Shown here piece by piece: positions 45,547 through 55,519 of a stretch of DNA of 64,000 nucleotides. Source of the stretch: Paramoeba atlantica (lineage: Eukaryota > Discosea); contig CDRNVI010000039.1 in NCBI GenBank assembly GCA_977017575.1, forward strand, positions 124,001 through 188,000, written 5' to 3'. Numbering within the stretch: position 1 is the first letter of the stretch; each line of letters starts with the position of its first letter. Made by a program: the position numbers and the translations under genes. The notes below the pieces were generated by a model that saw only the letters and a list, made by a program, of their open reading frames with translations, was not told the DNA's origin and searched no databases.

Positions 45547-47295
45547 TTAAACGTCGTCATTTACTGTATCCGACGATAGTCGCTGATATGCAAGACTGCT
45601 CGACAATAGTTTAGAAGGGGAACCCTCCGACTCTATAATGCCTCGTGAAAGAACGTAAATGTAATCTGCGGATCGGAGAAACTGCAACTGATGGGTAATG
45701 ATTATTACTGTGCGTCCTTCTTGGACAAAAGAGTCCACAGAGTCAAAAATAATAGCAGCGGCGGCCGCATCGAGACCCTTAGTTGGTTCATCTAGTACAA
45801 TAATTGGTGCATCCGACAAAAAAGTGCGAGCAAGAGCAAATCTTTGAATTTGTCCGCCACTTAATGGCGTTTCGCCTTCACATTGAAACGACGTGTGAAG
45901 TCCTTGTGGTAGCGCCTCTATTACGTCGTCTAATGCAGCTCTGGATGCAGCTTGAAGGATTCTCTTTTCGGAGACTGAAGGGGAAGAACCATATGCAATA
46001 TTTTCCCATAGAGTACCATCCAGGAGTCCGGCATCTTGTTCACATAGAGCTATATCTACACGGCGCGAAACGGTGCCAGCCGTTGGTAAAAGGAGCGACG
46101 TCATCAATCGCGCAAGTGTAGTTTTCCCTTGTCCACTATAACCCACGATGCCATAAAGTTTACCAGGATAAAATGTCATGGAGACGTCACGTGGACCGTA
46201 CATGTAAGTAACTCCTTGAAGGGTAAGGTACGGAAGTTCAGAAACTATCCGTTCCTCCGTTATGTGATCTGATTTCTCCGTCGTATCAGCCATACGTTTC
46301 CCTACGATCGATAATGACGAATCCAAGGTATGCTCGTCAAGGTATTGAAGCAATCCTTCTGTGGAACCCATTGCAATCCTTACTTTGTTTATTTCTCGGG
46401 ACAAGTCGCCTGCGTGATCCAACCATCGTTTGGCGTAAAAGAAAAATAGCAAAATATCTCCCGTGGTTAGTACTCCTAAGTCTTTATAGTGGCGACCGGC
46501 GGCTACAAGCAAGACATACAGAATATTGTTAAAACCAAAATTTGCAGCGCTACTGCTGTGTAGTTTCCAATCCATCTCCGCAGCAGAATGCCGAAGCATA
46601 GTTAGACATGATTTTAACTGCGTGTCTACGGAACATTGCAATGAAAAAAGTCGAATGGTTGATTGCTTGGAAACTGCGTGGGCAAGCTTCTTATTTATTA
46701 TGGCCTGCATGCGTTGTACATTCCGACTTTTAACTGAAAAGTCAGTGCCGAAAAAACCAGATGCCCATCGGTTCAGCACCGCGAAGACAACAAGAAGAAA
46801 AGATAATTGAGGAGAGATAGAAAGTAAACCCAATGTGAAGGCAACAAGAAACACAACACTCTGATAGAAATCAGTAAGGAAGCCAGTAAAGCACTCCCTG
46901 ACATGTTGGGCTCCTTGAGTGATGTTAGATGCGAAAATTTCGGGAGACACCTCAATAACATCTTTAAATGAGCGGTCGTTTAGCGTTTTCAACGATGCTT
47001 CGCAAAGATGGCTCTCAAGTCGGCGCGCCCCCACAGCCGAAGTATAGTGGCCGAAGCAGGAAACAATGTGATAGATAAGAAATAAAAAACACATTGTTCC
47101 TACGTGTGCTGTTGGATCTATTGACTCACGCTCCGAAAGATCACGCAAGAGAAGAGGTAACGAAATGTTTATGACAGCTCCAACGGTTATGCAAAACAAA
47201 GACAGGAGCGCAGCACCACGGTGGAGATATACATATGGTCGTAATTTGGAGTATGCGCTCCACAACTGTTTCCATTGGTCGGGAAAATTCAGCAT
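45547..47295 (-). CDS. ABC half-transporter (ABCB/TAP-like)
   Basis: 582 residues from ATG, one membrane domain plus one ATPase domain. Hydrophobic segments lie at ~28-50, ~68-90, ~150-190 and ~270-300. The ATPase domain has Walker A GYSGQGKTTLARL (~385-393), Q-loop ALCEQDAGLLDGTLWENIAYG, signature LSGGQIQRFALAR, Walker B APIIVLDEPT and switch His in VIIITHQLQF. Half-transporters dimerise to export peptides, lipids or metabolites. The substrate cannot be read from sequence. Walker A has Gln (SGQGKTT) where Ser, Cys or Ala is more common. There is no obvious organelle transit peptide. Confidence 0.95.
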   Translation of the reverse strand: MLNFPDQWKQLWSAYSKLRPYVYLHRGAALLSLFCITVGAVINISLPLLLRDLSERESIDPTAHVGTMCFLFLIYHIVSCFGHYTSAVGARRLESHLCEASLKTLNDRSFKDVIEVSPEIFASNITQGAQHVRECFTGFLTDFYQSVVFLVAFTLGLLSISPQLSFLLVVFAVLNRWASGFFGTDFSVKSRNVQRMQAIINKKLAHAVSKQSTIRLFSLQCSVDTQLKSCLTMLRHSAAEMDWKLHSSSAANFGFNNILYVLLVAAGRHYKDLGVLTTGDILLFFFYAKRWLDHAGDLSREINKVRIAMGSTEGLLQYLDEHTLDSSLSIVGKRMADTTEKSDHITEERIVSELPYLTLQGVTYMYGPRDVSMTFYPGKLYGIVGYSGQGKTTLARLMTSLLLPTAGTVSRRVDIALCEQDAGLLDGTLWENIAYGSSPSVSEKRILQAASRAALDDVIEALPQGLHTSFQCEGETPLSGGQIQRFALARTFLSDAPIIVLDEPTKGLDAAAAAIIFDSVDSFVQEGRTVIIITHQLQFLRSADYIYVLSRGIIESEGSPSKLLSSSLAYQRLSSDTVNDDV

Positions 47296-47740
47296 GATTT
47301 TACCATTGATAAGGTATTAAATAAAAGAAAAAAAATCATAGACATTTAGATACAAGTATAAGAAATCATACAGTGCAGAAGGAGAAAGAAACATGAGATC
47401 GGGAATTGGGTGCGGGGAGATACAAACATTTTGTAGTTGTATGCAGTGTTGATGTACAGTGTAATATGCAGTATAGTAGTGTTGATTTACAACAATATTG
47501 ACGTTACTAAATAGTTTATAGGGGAAAACACGAGTAGATGCTATTGTAATGATGGCCAACGAACTCATCATGTACGAAACCATACATCGTTCTAATGAAA
47601 GAAATGGAAATCGACAAAGTGATAAGGTCTTTCCAAAAGAGCCGTTTTATCCTGGTATAGGATGAAGATGAAACGTATAGGCAAGTGTTGAAATAGTTGT
47701 AGAGAAATGATGCTGAAAAAATAAATCGTACTGCACTACG
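47296..47740. other. AT-rich intergenic region
   Basis: In gene sense GATTTTTTTTCTTTTATTT precedes the ABC transporter ATG. TGCAGT-containing short repeats occur near 47440-47470. No gene. Confidence 0.45.
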
Positions 47741-48310
47741 CTATTTCTTAGGATGCACTACAATTTGAGTATCTTTAGTGCACCATGAGTCCACCGAGCA
47801 AGGCAGGGTGGCCAAGAAAAGATCTCCCATAAGTTCGTAGTTAAAAGAAACATCAATGTAGCACAAATGAGGAGGAAGGGACAAAAAATTCACCTCACCA
47901 GAAAAATTATTATGCGCAAGGCTGACGGATAAAAGACTTTCTGGAAAATCCTCAACAACAACACGACCCGTTAATTTGTTCCTTATTAGCCACAACTCCT
48001 GGAGAGATCGGGGCAAATAACGAAATACGACTTCTCCGGAGATTTCATTTCTACATAGGTAAATCCGTATGACTGACGCAGGTATATGTTCCCATTGAAA
48101 GCTGCCACGAAGATCATGTGCATTCCATTGAAGAGACAACACTTGACCATCCTCAGTGCAATCAACTCCAGCCCACTGACGTATAGGGGTATCACTGTGC
48201 CAAGAAGGAAGAGGATTTTCCACTTTTTGAAGGAATAAATATAAACTGCGCTCTGGCGGCATTTGAATGCCGCGTATCTTGCCGAGTCTTGTAGTTGTCG
48301 AGTTCTCCAT
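47741..48310 (-). CDS. LRR family protein 9 (short)
   Basis: 189 residues from ATG. It opens MENSTTTRLGKIRGIQMPPE, then the cap LPSWHSDTPIRQWAGVDCTE and five repeats (IPASVIRIYLCRNEISGEVV, LPRSLQELWLIRNKLTGRVV, FPESLLSVSLAHNNFSGEVN). No signal peptide is in this frame. In another frame just upstream an ATG opens LVKILLVFLYNGE, a signal-like stretch that is also a pyrimidine tract. Either the signal was lost or the tract is only a splicing signal. Confidence 0.83.
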   Translation of the reverse strand: MENSTTTRLGKIRGIQMPPERSLYLFLQKVENPLPSWHSDTPIRQWAGVDCTEDGQVLSLQWNAHDLRGSFQWEHIPASVIRIYLCRNEISGEVVFRYLPRSLQELWLIRNKLTGRVVVEDFPESLLSVSLAHNNFSGEVNFLSLPPHLCYIDVSFNYELMGDLFLATLPCSVDSWCTKDTQIVVHPKK

Positions 48311-48657
48311 TGTAAAGAAAAACGAGAAGGATTTTCACCAAATTGTACATTTTAGGATATTCAAAAAATTGTACGTCGCCTTCCATAGAAGTTTTGCGCT
48401 TAGAACAATAAAGAAAGGGAACCGAAGATCAAATAAATAACAAGGTGGATCACCAGGGTACGATTATTCGGAATTGAATCTGTAAAACAAAAAGATTGAA
48501 AGAACAGTTTAATAGTGACGAAACGTCATTTTGTGTGGCACTCAGGACCCAGTCATTTACGAGAATTATTCGGGTGAATGCGTAACACCCTTAAACAAAA
48601 ACACGCAGTACAATATGACCAAGATCAAATGGCGTTTATGTTCTTCCAAGTTTATGA
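48311..48657. other. Intergenic region
   Basis: AT-rich flank between LRR 9 and the large surface protein gene. No repeat or gene recognised. Confidence 0.45.
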
Positions 48658-51600
48658 CTAACTAGAAAGGCAAGAATTTAATCGGCCGTGCCTCGTAGTT
48701 GGGTGCAGCTGGCGCGAAACATACACCATGAGCATACCAGAAAGAAGAATGCGGGCAACATTGTGAGGATGTGGATCACACAATGAAAAAAGGAATTGGA
48801 CGAAAGAAAGTGTCCATGCCGTTTTTACAGTCTGCTTTTCTTTACGTTTTGCTAACCACACCTCATCAGGGGTCCTTCGATTTTCTAAGCTACTTAAATT
48901 AGAAAAAAAAGAAGAAAAAAATTCAAAAGATAAGAATGTCCACGATCCCTGTAAGGGAACCTCCCTAGAGCTATTATCTTCAGAATATCGTACGTCATAC
49001 TCTTTTTGGCCTAACAACTCGTGTTCAAGAGAAAAGTTTAAGCCGCTTTGCAAGCGACGAGGCGTGCTACGATATTGAACCTCATTTTTGTATTGAATAT
49101 CGGCGTCACGTCTTGAAAAACACATCGATGTCCCATCTACCGTGTCCTCCACATCCTGGGCGTCCTTTACCGGACAGCGTACATCTTCTTCCATAAAAGA
49201 AGCGACCCCATCGTTTGCGCATTCGACGCTTACCTCCTCAGAAACAATCAACCATGGAGTGACGACCATTGTGTCGTGTCCTCGTACCCTTGCGTTGCCC
49301 ATAAAGGTGACAACCCCTTGGCTGTACACCACAGCACCCGGGTGTGGCGACATGTTATCATTGAATATCCCGCTGTCTACCCCTAGAAGCGTGTGATGAT
49401 CGGGTGTGTACAGTGCCCCTCCATGGCGCAAGGCAGTGTTTCCATCCACATGGGCTCCCGCGAGCGACAACGAGGCACTTGCCATGCTGGAGTAGGCCAT
49501 GCCCCCGCCACAACGCGTGCCCTCGTTACGGAGAAGCGAGCAGTCATGTAAGTGTCCATGGACGTTGTTGAGTAACATGCCCCCGGATTCACCACGATTG
49601 GCCTCGAACCGCATGTGGCTCGCGTGGAGATAGAGTACGGCATGCGGACAGTGCTGCACGTGTAGGAGAAGCCCACCAACGTGTTGTGGCATGGGAAGAG
49701 AGATGTCGGTGTCAGAGTGCCTTTCCTGGTTTTCAGTGTCGTGTTTGTTGTGAGAAAGTTGCGTTATCTGGTTTGTATTGTGAGGTACAAAGGTTTTACT
49801 CCGCCTTAACGGACGCGGTACAGCAAGGTTACGCAAAAAGAAAAGGTTGTGAAGTTCGTTTGTGTATCTAAACCCTTGAGGAGGTATTTGCTGTATAATC
49901 CCAAGACCTCCAAAAAGGTAACATGGTGGATGCTGTAACTGACTTCTTTCAGAGACTATTGAAGTGTTCGGTAGCGAGATGAGATTATCATATTCGCATT
50001 CATTTGATTCGAAAATAGAGTCTGAAAGATACAGTTGCGGTTGCTGCCACGAAGGCTCCAGCATGAAACTTGGCGTTCGTGGTATAAGACGTGGCGAACA
50101 ACGCACAATAGCATGCGTTAACAAATCCGCGTTCGCGTTTGCCTGAATAGATAGATCTTGAACGTGTGTTTTGTGTCGTAACTCCCATGAGGATGCCTCT
50201 ACAGGATGAAGTACGCCTGTTTGCGAACTACACATCAATACAGAAGAAAATATCAAGTTTTGAGAATTGAATTCTCCGACACACCAACGTCGTTCGGTTA
50301 TGTCGTAGAAAATGCTCAAACGAAAGAAATTTTGTAATTCTGCTTCATCAAGTACGAAAACCTTTCTACGCGCAAACACTGTTCCGTGGTCTACGTATAC
50401 GCCATTCACATGGGATGAATTCTGCGGTAGATTACGTATTTCTACCGAACTACACGAGATTTTCCCCGTGGCTCTTAGTATTACATTCGAGTACATAGCG
50501 TTTACGTCCGTGCTATTGTTTTGAGACAATAGAGACAAAGTGTCCGTGCTGAGAAGGACGCCTGATTTTGTCTCGCGTGAAGCAGCTTGCGTTTGCTTAC
50601 AAGTAGCAGGGAAATGACTGAAAAATAGTAAGTTGGCGTTTTCCAATGAAGTGTGATCTATATGAAGTTGAGACAAGACAGAATGCCGTATTCTAAAAGA
50701 TTCTTCTTGCTGATAAAAACGTGCATGAGCATCGTAGAACGGTGCGGGAGCTTTGGTATACAATCCAAAAGGAATTGGTTGTGTAGTATTACGTGATAAA
50801 AAATCATTAGCTGACCGATCAGAAAGGAACTGCAGATCCTCCAATGAGATTTCGGAACACCCATCAATGCAGGAAATGGAAATCATCTGGTCACCCTTTT
50901 TCCATTTACGTTGAGAGGAATCCCAATAGCTCCACATGCCATGCCATTGGGTGGGGTCTGGCATACGACAGGGAAGCGACCGAATTATTTTTTCACACGT
51001 TTTATCGCTCATCGTAAGCTGGGAATTCCATGGATTTGTGGGAGATACAATCCATTCTTGAGACCCGTAGCAAAAATAAAGATAGAATTCAGCCCCTTTG
51101 TCGTGTTGCACACCGCTACTATGTGTCGTTGTCGCGTGGCTTTTATAGTACACAGGGTAGCCATTCCACTGGTTCTTCCTACGGACGTATACACCTTCAC
51201 AAGAGAGTAATGGATACTCACCGAAAGTTCTTTGCGAAATACTGAGACCGTATATGGAAACCTGAAGAGCTTTACATGCACTTTCCACTTCATAGTGATG
51301 CAACCCCATTTGAGGTAACTTTTCTTCTTTCCAACTTTCGGTATCAAGGTAGCGCCAATTTGAAAGGTTGCATGTTAAGGGGTGGGCGGACAAAGTTGTG
51401 CTTCCTGATATAGCTTTGCCACAGACTCGAGGACGACTTGGGTTCCTCTTGTCCAGAAGTTCTTCTAGTGCGGTATGGGGAAAAGGTTCGTAGAGTCCCT
51501 CAGATTCAGATGTTACCTCTTGATTTGCGCGATCCTGAACAAATACTTCTGGAATAGCATAACTGCGAACTTGTGTTATTCCTTTTTGGGAAACATCGGC

Positions 51601-53271
51601 GGGATACTGTGCATTACTGATAGGATCCTCGCTGGTCACAATCCACTCTCCAGAACCCAAGCAAAAATAAATATAATCTCGCTGCGATTCCAAATCTCGA
51701 TAAAATACGGAACGACCCGCAACAGTCAAATTAGGATGGTGTAAATACATTCCCGCGTAGCTTCGGAGTCGAGTAGGAAGAGACGTAAGATGTAAGGAGG
51801 ACACATCCGCTTGATCTGCGCAAAATATAGTTAATGGAAATTGCAAATAGGAAGGATCTACTTCCATCTCGGGGATTTCATCCTCCAACAGGTACCAACG
51901 TGATACAGAAAGAAGGCCTTCTTCTGATGAACCAGTAGGAGCGCTAACGACAACACCTCCACAGTGCGGTAGGTCCTGAAAAGCATTTTGAAAGAGAACT
52001 CGCTCGGGTGCGAAGACCCATCGCCCCGTCGATACACAGTAAAAAAACTGATGACCAGAGAACCCATCAACATATCCCACCGGAGTGGGCACTTGAGAAT
52101 AACGTAGAAAAGTACGATTCAGTGAGCAAGTCCCAGAGTTCAGCTGTGCACCAATGTTTAGTTCCTCAGTCTGTGTGGCGCTCAATAGGTAGTACCCGTT
52201 AATATTTTTTAAGTTTGGTGAAAAGCCACGAACTTCTAGACTCCGACATTGAGTGTTGCCCAACTTGAGAGGTGACCCAAGGGACGCTCGATGGGGAAGT
52301 TTTTCAGTGCTAATTTTTTCACGTTCATCAAGCTGTACTATGCCCATTCCTCCAGATGAGTACTGAGATGTTACATCGTCATTATTTTGTTGTATTTTTC
52401 CGAGTACAACATTGCCAACAAAATTTACGTTTTCCAACTTCGATGTGCGATACGAACGAAAACGATATTGAATGAGAAGTGCTCCAGCCGCGCGGATCAT
52501 ATCTGAAACTGCGTTATTGTCATCTGTGACCTCCTCAGTGGCGTACGCGGAGCAATGTGTGAAGAATAAATCAGATAATACGTGAGAACATCGAATATCG
52601 AAATCACTTTCCATTCGTACCAATATACCACCGGCATACTGCGCACGACCTTCTGCTATAGACAAATTGCTCAGTGAAACATACACATTATCAAACAAGA
52701 ACGCTCTACCCTTTTGCGCACACTCAAAACGAACCTCCTTGCTTGAGGTTCCAATAATACGTAAAGGTTTCGTGATATGATGTCCATGCAAAGGACAGTC
52801 ATATGTACCCGGATGTAGAATAATTGTGGAACCCGAAGGAACGAAATCGAGGACGTATGACAATGAGCGGCAACTAGTCGGCTGTCTAGAGCCTGATGTA
52901 TTATTATTGAACTTCACATGCGTCCCACACATTGGCACGTCAGCACCCAGCACCGGATCCACATGAAAAGTTCCTAAGGCAAACGGGTCAATCGCAGGCC
53001 AGAGGTTCGGACAGGTCGAAGGTGTGTTTCCGGAAAAGAAATGAGAGGGAGCAGATCGAGAATTTGAAGAATCTGAACAAGTCGCGAAACTCATCTTTTG
53101 TTGACTATCAAGAAAGGATGAGACGGAAGAAAATGCCACGCTTATACCAAATGACTGTCGAAGTCGGCCACCCGTGTGTCCAACCCTTCGCCATGGGATA
53201 AGTGACAAACAAAGGATTACGTGGAAAAGCATAAGTGAGCACAAAGACCTGGGCCGATTGAGGCAGAACAT
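48658..53271 (-). CDS. Large secreted or surface beta-helix protein
   Basis: 1537 residues from ATG at 53271. Signal peptide: CSLMLFHVILCLSLIPW. Residues ~100-260 look like a right-handed beta-helix of the pectate-lyase/polymorphic-protein type: TIILHPGTYDCPLHGHHI, PLRIIGTSSKEVRF, VSLSNLSIAEG. A second such region is near 1250-1370 (SGGMLLNNVHGHLHDCSLLR, HGGALYTPDHH). In between are four copies of a ~70-residue module, (V)EIxxxPxxxxxxNGxY...(Y/F)xxC...(E/R)W(I/V)VxP, around 340-430, 490-550, 670-745 and 935-1005. A weak hydrophobic segment near the end (ARILLSGMLMVYVS) could be an anchor. The role is unknown; adhesion or matrix is plausible. Residues ~1195-1375 are encoded by a GC-rich island. 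Confidence 0.8.
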   Translation of the reverse strand: MFCLNRPRSLCSLMLFHVILCLSLIPWRRVGHTGGRLRQSFGISVAFSSVSSFLDSQQKMSFATCSDSSNSRSAPSHFFSGNTPSTCPNLWPAIDPFALGTFHVDPVLGADVPMCGTHVKFNNNTSGSRQPTSCRSLSYVLDFVPSGSTIILHPGTYDCPLHGHHITKPLRIIGTSSKEVRFECAQKGRAFLFDNVYVSLSNLSIAEGRAQYAGGILVRMESDFDIRCSHVLSDLFFTHCSAYATEEVTDDNNAVSDMIRAAGALLIQYRFRSYRTSKLENVNFVGNVVLGKIQQNNDDVTSQYSSGGMGIVQLDEREKISTEKLPHRASLGSPLKLGNTQCRSLEVRGFSPNLKNINGYYLLSATQTEELNIGAQLNSGTCSLNRTFLRYSQVPTPVGYVDGFSGHQFFYCVSTGRWVFAPERVLFQNAFQDLPHCGGVVVSAPTGSSEEGLLSVSRWYLLEDEIPEMEVDPSYLQFPLTIFCADQADVSSLHLTSLPTRLRSYAGMYLHHPNLTVAGRSVFYRDLESQRDYIYFCLGSGEWIVTSEDPISNAQYPADVSQKGITQVRSYAIPEVFVQDRANQEVTSESEGLYEPFPHTALEELLDKRNPSRPRVCGKAISGSTTLSAHPLTCNLSNWRYLDTESWKEEKLPQMGLHHYEVESACKALQVSIYGLSISQRTFGEYPLLSCEGVYVRRKNQWNGYPVYYKSHATTTHSSGVQHDKGAEFYLYFCYGSQEWIVSPTNPWNSQLTMSDKTCEKIIRSLPCRMPDPTQWHGMWSYWDSSQRKWKKGDQMISISCIDGCSEISLEDLQFLSDRSANDFLSRNTTQPIPFGLYTKAPAPFYDAHARFYQQEESFRIRHSVLSQLHIDHTSLENANLLFFSHFPATCKQTQAASRETKSGVLLSTDTLSLLSQNNSTDVNAMYSNVILRATGKISCSSVEIRNLPQNSSHVNGVYVDHGTVFARRKVFVLDEAELQNFFRLSIFYDITERRWCVGEFNSQNLIFSSVLMCSSQTGVLHPVEASSWELRHKTHVQDLSIQANANADLLTHAIVRCSPRLIPRTPSFMLEPSWQQPQLYLSDSIFESNECEYDNLISLPNTSIVSERSQLQHPPCYLFGGLGIIQQIPPQGFRYTNELHNLFFLRNLAVPRPLRRSKTFVPHNTNQITQLSHNKHDTENQERHSDTDISLPMPQHVGGLLLHVQHCPHAVLYLHASHMRFEANRGESGGMLLNNVHGHLHDCSLLRNEGTRCGGGMAYSSMASASLSLAGAHVDGNTALRHGGALYTPDHHTLLGVDSGIFNDNMSPHPGAVVYSQGVVTFMGNARVRGHDTMVVTPWLIVSEEVSVECANDGVASFMEEDVRCPVKDAQDVEDTVDGTSMCFSRRDADIQYKNEVQYRSTPRRLQSGLNFSLEHELLGQKEYDVRYSEDNSSREVPLQGSWTFLSFEFFSSFFSNLSSLENRRTPDEVWLAKRKEKQTVKTAWTLSFVQFLFSLCDPHPHNVARILLSGMLMVYVSRQLHPTTRHGRLNSCLSS

Positions 53272-53542
53272 GACTTTCCTTGTGAATATCAATAAAAAAT
53301 CTTTGTTTGACCAATATTCGTATATTTTAGTATGAAATTAAGTATGGCTTATCAAGGATACTAATAGACATACCGGATATGTCTTTGATTTTTTTAAAAA
53401 CATACCGGGTATTGTCTTTGTCCTAGATGATTTTGAATTACGAAGGTGTCTAAAGTAGCGCTGCGTACACAGGAGTATTTTCAATAATTTTATTTCCTTT
53501 CGCAATTTTGCACATTAAGTGCCAAAGGCAAATCTTAACCTT
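53272..53542. other. Intergenic with paired 20-bp motif
   Basis: ACATACCGGATATGTCTTTG (53369) and ACATACCGGGTATTGTCTTT (53401) are imperfect direct copies. In gene sense ATTTTTTATTGATATTCACAAG precedes the large protein's ATG. No gene. Confidence 0.5.
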
Positions 53543-54376
53543 TTAGTAAGTTAGTTTGTCATCTTTTTCAATTCCAATTTTAGAAAGGAATACGTTTTGC
53601 GGCCTGAACTCTGGCGAGTAGCCAGAAAAAGCATTTTTCCGCAGATCGACGCGCACATCTGGCTTACACATGAGCTCTGTGAGGTCTACATTACCAGAAA
53701 GTTGATTTTCTGACAAATTTATAAAGCACACCACTCGAGGAAGATGAGCGAGCTCGATATTCCCATAAAATTTGTTAGTACATAAGTTGAGTTGCCCCAG
53801 AACTGGAGGAAGCGACGTTAAATCGAGTGTTCCGGAAAGAGAATTTCGGGAAGCCCAGAATAATGTGTGACCCTCTGGAAGCGCAGCAAGATCAATCCCA
53901 TGCGTGAACCGATTATAGCTCCCACGCAGACTTCGTAAAGAAGGAGGAAAAAAAGGAATTTCCAAGCTACCTGAAAGATTGTTGTACGAGACACAAAGCG
54001 TTTCAAGCGACTGCGGTATGTACGCCCAACTAATATTTCCAGTCAGAAACAAACCATCCCATTCAATGGAGGTAATCTGATGAGCAGAATTGCAGTATAT
54101 CCCTTGCCAAGCACATATGGAAGCAGCTTTCGACTTTCCCCACCACTGACGCGAGGGTAATCTCCAGTTAGAAGGGGCATTGCGAATGTTGGCAACAAAA
54201 TTCTCTAGTTGGCCCTCTGCTGACAATAAAAAAGGACGAACCTTTCCACGACGACTCACAGAAAGTGCACTTGAGTTCATTAGGACACATAGAACCAACA
54301 GAAGAAAACAAGTAAATCCACTAAAAAATTTTGAAAAAAGTTTGGAGAGGTCTTTTCTCGTTCCTTGACATTTCAT
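53543..54376 (-). CDS. LRR family protein 10
   Basis: 277 residues from ATG. The start is positively charged, followed by a strong hydrophobic core FTCFLLLVLCVLMNSSALS, a signal peptide. Then come RRGKVRPFLLSAEGQLENFV and a cap with NWRLPSRQWW and ASICAWQGIYCN. Eight repeats follow (IPQSLETLCVSYNNLSGSLE, FPPSLRSLRGSYNRFTHGID, LPPVLGQLNLCTNKFYGNIE, LPRVVCFINLSENQLSGNVD). It ends without an anchor. It follows the downstream stop of the unknown gene at 54433 by only 56 bases. Confidence 0.88.
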   Translation of the reverse strand: MKCQGTRKDLSKLFSKFFSGFTCFLLLVLCVLMNSSALSVSRRGKVRPFLLSAEGQLENFVANIRNAPSNWRLPSRQWWGKSKAASICAWQGIYCNSAHQITSIEWDGLFLTGNISWAYIPQSLETLCVSYNNLSGSLEIPFFPPSLRSLRGSYNRFTHGIDLAALPEGHTLFWASRNSLSGTLDLTSLPPVLGQLNLCTNKFYGNIELAHLPRVVCFINLSENQLSGNVDLTELMCKPDVRVDLRKNAFSGYSPEFRPQNVFLSKIGIEKDDKLTY

Positions 54377-54432
54377 TATAGTTTCATTATCGATAAGAAG
54401 AATTATTAGTATTTAAGAAAAAATATCCCATA

Positions 54433-55209
54433 TCAAAATCCAGGTGATGGACGTTTGCGTGGGTGGAGGATCCATTTGCACATGCGCAGACGAAATTCTA
54501 AGTCACCTATGTTCTTTTCCTGCAAATCAATTAGACGGAGTGCGCACTCGTTCGCTGTTTTCCGTTTGTAGTCTTCGTATGAGGACGTATGAGCTTCTTG
54601 CGGGGGCAGTACTCCTGCAGATGGCTTTGATACAGAAATATAGTTTGAAGTTTCACCTCCCTCTGGAAGCACTTCCCCCGGTGTACCTACAGAGACATCA
54701 GGCTCGGATTCTGTGGAAACGTTTTTACCAATCAGGTCTTCTGATGATTTTTTAGATCGCTCTGCTGCAAGTTTTGCAAGCCCTTGAAGTAATTTGCTTC
54801 CGACCGTTTTCGTACCGGGGACGGAAGCGTTCGGTGGCATCTCAAAGCCCGGCGGATTTGTAGAACGAGCATTATCGCCCAGGGAAGGCGCTGGGGAGGG
54901 TATATGGATAATATTCTCCCTGGCCTTCATGTTCGAAGAATTGACATCAGATTCTTTCGACTCAATAAGATCACCAGATTTCAACGACTTGTCAGAAAGA
55001 TTTGGCTCAGCTGCAACTTCTAAATCTTTCACTTTTGGAGGAGCCGACTGCGAACTGGGCTCCGATGTCTGGGTAGCACGTTCAGGAAGAGGTGCTTTAT
55101 GCTCGTTCAATGACGTGGTATTGTCCATTTCAGGTACCGGGTGCAAAGCATCCGTGCCATTTATAGATGAGACGCTTGATTCCCCGGAATTGAAGGTTTC
55201 CATGCTCAT
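54433..55209 (-). CDS. Unknown low-complexity protein
   Basis: 258 residues from ATG. The first ~195 residues are rich in Ser, Pro, Glu and Thr with no fold signature, except a helix TVGSKLLQGLAKLAAERSKK. The C-terminal ~45 residues look ordered and basic: SYEDYKRKTANECALRLIDL then RLRMCKWILHPRKRPSPGF. I do not recognise the family. The frame is clean and well placed in the cluster, so I take it as a real gene. Probably soluble. Confidence 0.65.
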   Translation of the reverse strand: MSMETFNSGESSVSSINGTDALHPVPEMDNTTSLNEHKAPLPERATQTSEPSSQSAPPKVKDLEVAAEPNLSDKSLKSGDLIESKESDVNSSNMKARENIIHIPSPAPSLGDNARSTNPPGFEMPPNASVPGTKTVGSKLLQGLAKLAAERSKKSSEDLIGKNVSTESEPDVSVGTPGEVLPEGGETSNYISVSKPSAGVLPPQEAHTSSYEDYKRKTANECALRLIDLQEKNIGDLEFRLRMCKWILHPRKRPSPGF

Positions 55210-55519
55210 TCGAGTCAGAACATTGATAAATGGAACAATAAAAAGAAAAAAAACTACAAGCCCTTTAGGAAATAAAACTAGAATACTGGCTGTCCACCTA
55301 AAATGATAAAATTAACAGTAAGCAAACTTACTTTCTACCTTAAGCGCAATTCTCTTCTTAAGGTTATGTTACGAAAAGGGTGTCGAAAAACACGCCATCT
55401 AAGGCCCAACTATCATCTAGCCCTGTGTGCCGTCAACCAGCCTTCACGGCCAACACAGCGATATGCGTGATGATTGCATGTCTAATTTGTATTATTCTAC
55501 TCAAGAACGGACAAAAGAC
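55210..55519. other. Intergenic region
   Basis: In gene sense GTTTTTTTTCTTTTTATTG precedes the unknown gene's ATG. Nothing else is visible. Confidence 0.45.
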
